A DNA stretch of 64,000 bases from JACMNW01 sp031406155 (lineage in GTDB: Bacteria; Pseudomonadota; Alphaproteobacteria; Rhodobacterales; Rhodobacteraceae): NCBI GenBank assembly GCA_031406155.1, contig JANOGW010000056.1:62001-126000 (forward strand), written 5' to 3'. Below the pieces are notes generated by a model that did not search any database, was not told where the DNA came from, and saw nothing but the letters and a program-made list of their open reading frames with translations. This document shows, piece by piece, positions 60,269 to 64,000 of this stretch. Positions within the stretch are counted from its first letter, which is position 1, and each line of letters opens with the position of its first letter. Made by a program: the position numbers and the translations under genes.

Positions 60269-60646
60269 TTGATTCCTGATCGCCAGGCGGCCGCTGTCCG
60301 TAAAATTGACATCACCCCTTTGCGTCATCTGCTGCAATTGGGCACAAAACGCGACGCCACGGCGCTGGTTTCTTCGCTGTTGAACGATTTGCAGATCACG
60401 AAATCAGGGTTCGAACAGGCATGGAAAGGCCCCGATTTTGCCGCACTGCGTGCCAATAGTCATGTTCTGATCGCACTTGCCGGTACGATTGGCGATACCG
60501 ATCTGCACGGCGTGGCACAGCATCTGAACGGTCTGGCACATGGGCAAAGCACGGCGGAGGTGACGGATATGAAATCAACAACCATGGCCAGTCTCGATGA
60601 TCTTATCAGTGTGCTGCTGCATTTGCATGGCACTGGCGGGACATGA
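60269..60646 (+). CDS. Histidine phosphotransfer (Hpt) domain protein
   Basis: 125 aa from TTG 60269, with GAGG six bases upstream; a TTG at 60239 is in frame but lacks a ribosome site. The Hpt helix reads FAALRANSHVLIALAGTIGDTDLHGVAQHLN (in parts), with H65 in the phosphorylated position and the following L-A-G-T-I-G pattern of Hpt proteins. The gene ends 3 bp before a sigma54-type response regulator, so it most likely passes phosphate to or from it. The histidine kinase is not in the window. Confidence 0.72.
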   Translation: MIPDRQAAAVRKIDITPLRHLLQLGTKRDATALVSSLLNDLQITKSGFEQAWKGPDFAALRANSHVLIALAGTIGDTDLHGVAQHLNGLAHGQSTAEVTDMKSTTMASLDDLISVLLHLHGTGGT

Positions 60647-60649
60647 CGC

Positions 60650-62083
60650 ATGAGCACCGGCCCCAGATCGATCGAGACACCGCGCCCGAATGTGCTGCTG
60701 ATCGAAGATCTGCCGTCGCTGCAACTCGTGTACAAATCGGTCCTGATGGCGGCGGGCCATGGCGTGCGCGTGGCGAGCACTGCGGCCGATGGCATGGCGC
60801 AGTTCATCGAAACCGCCCCCGATGTGGTGCTGCTTGATCTGGTGCTGCCGGATCGGGACGGGCTGGAGGTCATGCAAGACATGCTGGCCCTGCGACCTGA
60901 GACTGCCATTATCGTGATCACGGCGAACGGGTCAATCAACAAGGCGGTCGAGGCGATGCGCGCCGGTGCGCATGAATTTCTGGTCAAACCGTTTGATGAA
61001 CAACGCTTTCTTGGGGCTGTAACCAATGCCGCAGGAGACCATTCCCTGCGTAGGATGGGCAATCCGCCCATTGTCGCGATCGCGAAAAGTCCTCCCCCCC
61101 CCGTTGCCAGCACGACCGGCGCATTCATCGGGTCATCCGATCCGATGAACCGTATCCACGCCAAGATCCGCTCGGTTGCCCAGTCGATGGCCACGGTATT
61201 CATCACCGGCGAAAGTGGTACCGGCAAGGAACTTTGCGCGCTGGCCGTACATGACAAATCCAGCCGTGCTGCAGGCCCGTTCATCGCGCTGAACTGCGGG
61301 GCCATCCCGCAGGACCTGCTTGAATCCGAGGTGTTCGGCCACATGAAGGGCTCTTTCACCGGGGCCATATCCGACAAACCCGGCGCCGCCGCCGCCGCCG
61401 ATGGCGGCACATTGTTCCTGGATGAAATCTGCGAAATGGCGCCCGCCTTGCAGACCAAACTGCTGCGGTTCCTGCAAACCTCCACCGTGCAGCCGGTGGG
61501 TGCGACCCGGCCCCGCAAGGTGAACGTGCGGATCGTGTGTGCCACCAACGTCGATCCGCTTGACGCGGTCCGGCGCGGCCAGTTTCGCGAAGATCTGTAT
61601 TACCGCCTTTACGTTGTCCCGATCCACATGCCGCCCCTGCGCGAACGCGGCGACGATGTGATCGAGATTGCAGAGGCCGCCCTCGCCCGCTTTGCCGAGG
61701 AAGAGGGCCGGCATTTCGACGGCATCGCCCACGATGTGCGCGCCCTGTTCCGCCGCCTGCCTTGGCCCGGGAACGTGCGCCAGTTGCTGAATGTCATCCG
61801 CAATGTGGTGGTGCTGAACGAGGGCGGCATTGTCACCAGACAGATGCTGCCGGGTGACCTTGCGAAAGGCGACGTCATGCCTGCGGGGCCGGGCACACTC
61901 AACCACGCTTCGGCAGAGCCCGGTCTTGATGGCCTGATCGGCAAAACGATGGCGGAGATCGAACAAACCGTCATCGAGGCAACTCTGGCCCGCCATGGCG
62001 GATCCGTGCCCAAGGCGGCTAGGGTGCTCGATATCTCGCCCTCCACGCTGTACCGCAAAATCGAAGGCTGGGCAAAGGGCTGA
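60650..62083 (+). CDS. Sigma54-dependent response regulator, NtrC/LuxO-like
   Basis: 477 aa in three domains. Receiver (about 12-130): acidic pair ED, phosphoacceptor D63 in LLDLVLPD, K113 in VKPFD. AAA+ domain (about 155-385): Walker A GESGTGKE, sigma54-contact loop GSFTGA (234-239), Walker B FLDEI and the R-finger region. C-terminal Fis-like HTH (KAARVLDISPSTLYRKI). The loop normally reads GAFTGA. It should activate sigma54 promoters when phosphorylated, via the preceding Hpt protein. Targets and the sigma factor gene are outside the window. Confidence 0.9.
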   Translation: MSTGPRSIETPRPNVLLIEDLPSLQLVYKSVLMAAGHGVRVASTAADGMAQFIETAPDVVLLDLVLPDRDGLEVMQDMLALRPETAIIVITANGSINKAVEAMRAGAHEFLVKPFDEQRFLGAVTNAAGDHSLRRMGNPPIVAIAKSPPPPVASTTGAFIGSSDPMNRIHAKIRSVAQSMATVFITGESGTGKELCALAVHDKSSRAAGPFIALNCGAIPQDLLESEVFGHMKGSFTGAISDKPGAAAAADGGTLFLDEICEMAPALQTKLLRFLQTSTVQPVGATRPRKVNVRIVCATNVDPLDAVRRGQFREDLYYRLYVVPIHMPPLRERGDDVIEIAEAALARFAEEEGRHFDGIAHDVRALFRRLPWPGNVRQLLNVIRNVVVLNEGGIVTRQMLPGDLAKGDVMPAGPGTLNHASAEPGLDGLIGKTMAEIEQTVIEATLARHGGSVPKAARVLDISPSTLYRKIEGWAKG

Positions 62084-62195
62084 GCAGCGGGGATCCTTCC
62101 GGTGCTGTTTTTTCAATGGCATCTCCGAGCCCATTGCTGTCGTTCGACCCCTTGACCTAGAGTTAGAAAAACGAGGCGAGGTGGGGGAAGGTCGG

Positions 62196-63086
62196 ATGAA
62201 GTCGATCAAAGTGGGCTGTCTCGAGATCTACTATTATGAAATTGGGCCGGAAACTGGTGATCCGATCATCCTACTTCATGGCTTTCCCTATGACGCCCGC
62301 GCCTATGAGGTCGTGTCCCACAACCTTGCCGGGCAAGGATTTCGCTGCCTCGTCCCCTATCTGCGCGGCTACGGCCCGACCCGGTTCATCTCACCCGACA
62401 CAATGCGCTCCGGTCAGCAAGCCGCACTCGGCGCTGATCTTATGGCTTTCATGGACGCACTTGCCATCAATACTGCCTACCTAGGCGGGTACGACTGGGG
62501 CGGACTTGCGGCCTGTATCGTCTCGGCGCTCTGGCCTGAGCGGGTGCGTGGCCTTGTGAGTTGTGGCACAGGCTACAACATCCAAGACATTGCAAATGCA
62601 TGGCGGCCTGCGCCTGCGGCAGTTGAGGCTCGCTTCTGGTACATGTACTACTTCCACACCGAACGGGGGCGGGCAGGGCTGACGCGGAACCGGCACGACT
62701 TGTGCCGTCACATCTGGTCGCTCTGGTCGCCGAGCTGGAAGTTCGATGACGCGATCTGGGCCGCAACGGCGGTATCGTTCGATAACCCGGACTTCGTGGA
62801 GATCGTACTGCATTCCTACTGGCATCGCTTTGGTGGCGTTGCTGGTGATCCAGCCTATGACGCGATAGAGACCCGTCTTGCCGCCCAGCCTGACATTGCC
62901 GTTCCATGCATCGTGCTTCAAGGACGAGATGACGGCGTCGACCCACCATTGATCGAAGACCTGGACCGCCCGCATTTCACCGGGTTCTACGATCGCAGAA
63001 TCATTGACGGAACGGGTCACAACCTCCCGCAAGAAGCCCCGGAGGCATTCGAGGCTGCGATGCTGACATTGGCTCGAAGGAAGTAG
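62196..63086 (+). CDS. Epoxide hydrolase / dehalogenase-like alpha/beta hydrolase
   Basis: 296 aa from ATG 62196, five bases after GGAAGG. The oxyanion loop is LLHGFPYD, and the nucleophile elbow is GGYDWGG with Asp100 as nucleophile, the pattern of epoxide hydrolases and haloalkane/fluoroacetate dehalogenases rather than esterases. Acid in GRDDGVDPP and histidine in GTGHNLPQEAPEAF complete the triad. The cap region (about 130-215) is rich in Trp and Tyr. It stands alone; base use looks slightly less GC-rich than its neighbours. Confidence 0.8.
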   Translation: MKSIKVGCLEIYYYEIGPETGDPIILLHGFPYDARAYEVVSHNLAGQGFRCLVPYLRGYGPTRFISPDTMRSGQQAALGADLMAFMDALAINTAYLGGYDWGGLAACIVSALWPERVRGLVSCGTGYNIQDIANAWRPAPAAVEARFWYMYYFHTERGRAGLTRNRHDLCRHIWSLWSPSWKFDDAIWAATAVSFDNPDFVEIVLHSYWHRFGGVAGDPAYDAIETRLAAQPDIAVPCIVLQGRDDGVDPPLIEDLDRPHFTGFYDRRIIDGTGHNLPQEAPEAFEAAMLTLARRK

Positions 63087-63196
63087 CTGATGCGGATGCG
63101 GACGACCGCTTTGTCCGCAAAGCCGGCATCCCGCCAAACATATGCATGTGATCAGGCTGCCCGGCCCTAGTGACGCCGAGGATGATCCGACAAGAC

Positions 63197-63961
63197 CTAC
63201 TCGAACTGCTCGCCGATCAACCGCTCTTCCAGCCCGTGCCCCGGATCGAACAAAATCCGGTGTGCCACGCCCGGCTCGGACCGGATCTCGACCGACATCA
63301 CGTCGCGCACCGACCGGCCATCGGCATCCGCCATCACGGGGCGCTTTTGCGGGTCCAGCACGTCAAACCGCACGACTGCCGTCTTTGGCAGCAGCGCCCC
63401 CCGCCAGCGGCGTGGCCGGAATGCCGCCATCGCAGTCAGCGCCAGCACGTCCGACCGGATCGGCAAGATCGGCCCGTGCGCGGAATAGTTGTATGCCGTC
63501 GACCCCGCAGGTGTCGCCACCAATGCGCCGTCGCAGACAAGTTCGGCCAGCCGCACCTTGCCATCGATGCTGATCTGCAACTTGGCTGCCTGCGGCCCGG
63601 CGCGCAGCAACGAGACCTCGTTAATCGCCAGCGCCTCCACCACCTTGCCCGACACCATAATGGCCCGCATCGCCAGCGGGTTGATTACCGCTTCCTCGGC
63701 TTGTGCCAGACGGTCCACCAGCCCGTCGGTTGCGAAGTCATTCATCAGAAAACCGATGGTGCCACAATTCATGCCATAGACCGGCAAGCCCAGCGGCTGT
63801 GTCGCATGCAGGGTCTGCAGCATGAAGCCATCGCCGCCCAAAGCCACCACCCAGCGCGCGCGCTTGATCGGGCATTGGCCATAGATCTTCGTCAGCGCCG
63901 CCAATGCCTCTTGTGCTGCCGGCACTGGACTTGCCTTGAAGGCGATGGTGTGATTGGCCAT
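63197..63961 (-). CDS. nadK: NAD kinase
   Basis: 254 aa. The diacylglycerol-kinase-like GGDG motif (VVALGGDGFML), the NE motif in INEVSLLRAG and the NAD-binding ATPAGSTAYNYSAHGPI loop are complete. It phosphorylates NAD to NADP with ATP in the cytosol. AGGGGG lies about nine bases before ATG. The NADP made here is what maeB, 3 kb away, would reduce. Its upstream sequence ends at the window edge. Confidence 0.95.
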   Translation of the reverse strand: MANHTIAFKASPVPAAQEALAALTKIYGQCPIKRARWVVALGGDGFMLQTLHATQPLGLPVYGMNCGTIGFLMNDFATDGLVDRLAQAEEAVINPLAMRAIMVSGKVVEALAINEVSLLRAGPQAAKLQISIDGKVRLAELVCDGALVATPAGSTAYNYSAHGPILPIRSDVLALTAMAAFRPRRWRGALLPKTAVVRFDVLDPQKRPVMADADGRSVRDVMSVEIRSEPGVAHRILFDPGHGLEERLIGEQFE

Positions 63962-64000
63962 TGGCTCGCCCCCTGTTTTGCTTGGTCACAGTCTTGGCTG

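Noticed and set aside
1..64000. CRISPR arrays, tRNA or rRNA genes, insertion sequences, prophage
   Set aside because: None recognised by eye on either strand; short tRNA genes could only be excluded fully with a dedicated search such as tRNAscan-SE.

Overview
The window is a GC-rich bacterial chromosome segment that reads as Rhodobacteraceae (Alphaproteobacteria). The reasons are a PHA cluster with a PhaR-type repressor and phasin, a PuuA/PuuB-type polyamine region, a cytosolic PhnD-like protein behind a TerB-like protein, a SPOR-domain protein, and short intergenic repeats that resemble ones I associate with this family. No rRNA, tRNA, CRISPR array, insertion sequence or prophage was seen. 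Genes are dense, and stop/start overlaps such as ATGA, GTGA and TTGA are common.

Layout. 1-4.7 kb (+): a sugar-catabolic operon with dihydroxyacetone-kinase-type subunits DhaL and DhaK, a LacD-type class I aldolase, a short-chain dehydrogenase and an L-fucose/arabinose-isomerase-like protein. 4.8-9.1 kb (-): an acetyltransferase, a nucleoside hydrolase with its GntR regulator, and an acyl-CoA synthetase. 9.4-11.8 kb (+): purC, a PfkB sugar kinase and dtd. 11.9-15.7 kb (-): an acyl-CoA synthetase and an ABC exporter. 15.8-20.9 kb (+): haloacid dehalogenase, alpha/beta hydrolase, PLP dehydratase, Tet-type MFS pump and an enolase-superfamily enzyme flanked by an inverted pair of intergenic repeats. 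21-25 kb: small proteins, terC, rlmJ, and a TerB-like/PhnD-like pair. 25.6-33.1 kb: two gamma-glutamylpolyamine-synthetase-like genes, a glutamine amidotransferase, a PuuB-like oxidase, a DegT-type aminotransferase and a LysR regulator. 33.1-37.6 kb: phaR-phaP-phaC with divergent phaZ.

37.6-44.2 kb: hydrolases, thrS, then a four-gene operon (41356-43833) that I interpret as a bufferin locus. It encodes a small secreted four-cysteine precursor, a DUF692/MNIO modifying enzyme, a DUF2063 partner and a DoxX membrane protein. This is the most interesting system in the window. 44.4-51.9 kb: cold-shock protein, ArsC-like protein, rhlE, tdk, an EamA transporter, a degenerate M48-like membrane protein and a SPOR protein. 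52-56.5 kb (-): a compact nucleoside-salvage operon cdd-deoA-deoB-add-upp, in which upp appears to start at CTG. 56.6-64 kb: a VOC-bicupin protein, maeB, an Hpt/sigma54 response-regulator pair, an epoxide-hydrolase-like protein and NAD kinase.

Functional links visible in the DNA: PhaR-type operators (CTGC-N3-GCAG or one-mismatch versions) occur at phaP (twice), phaR and the phaC/phaZ divergent promoter, and one sits exactly between the phaP -35 and -10 boxes. Nucleoside breakdown is covered by the cdd-deoA-deoB-add-upp operon, tdk and a separate nucleoside hydrolase. A strong hairpin separates the bufferin precursor from its maturation genes and may set their ratio. Most starts were chosen from Shine-Dalgarno spacing and family-typical N-termini; no database search was possible, so family calls rest on motifs recognised by eye.
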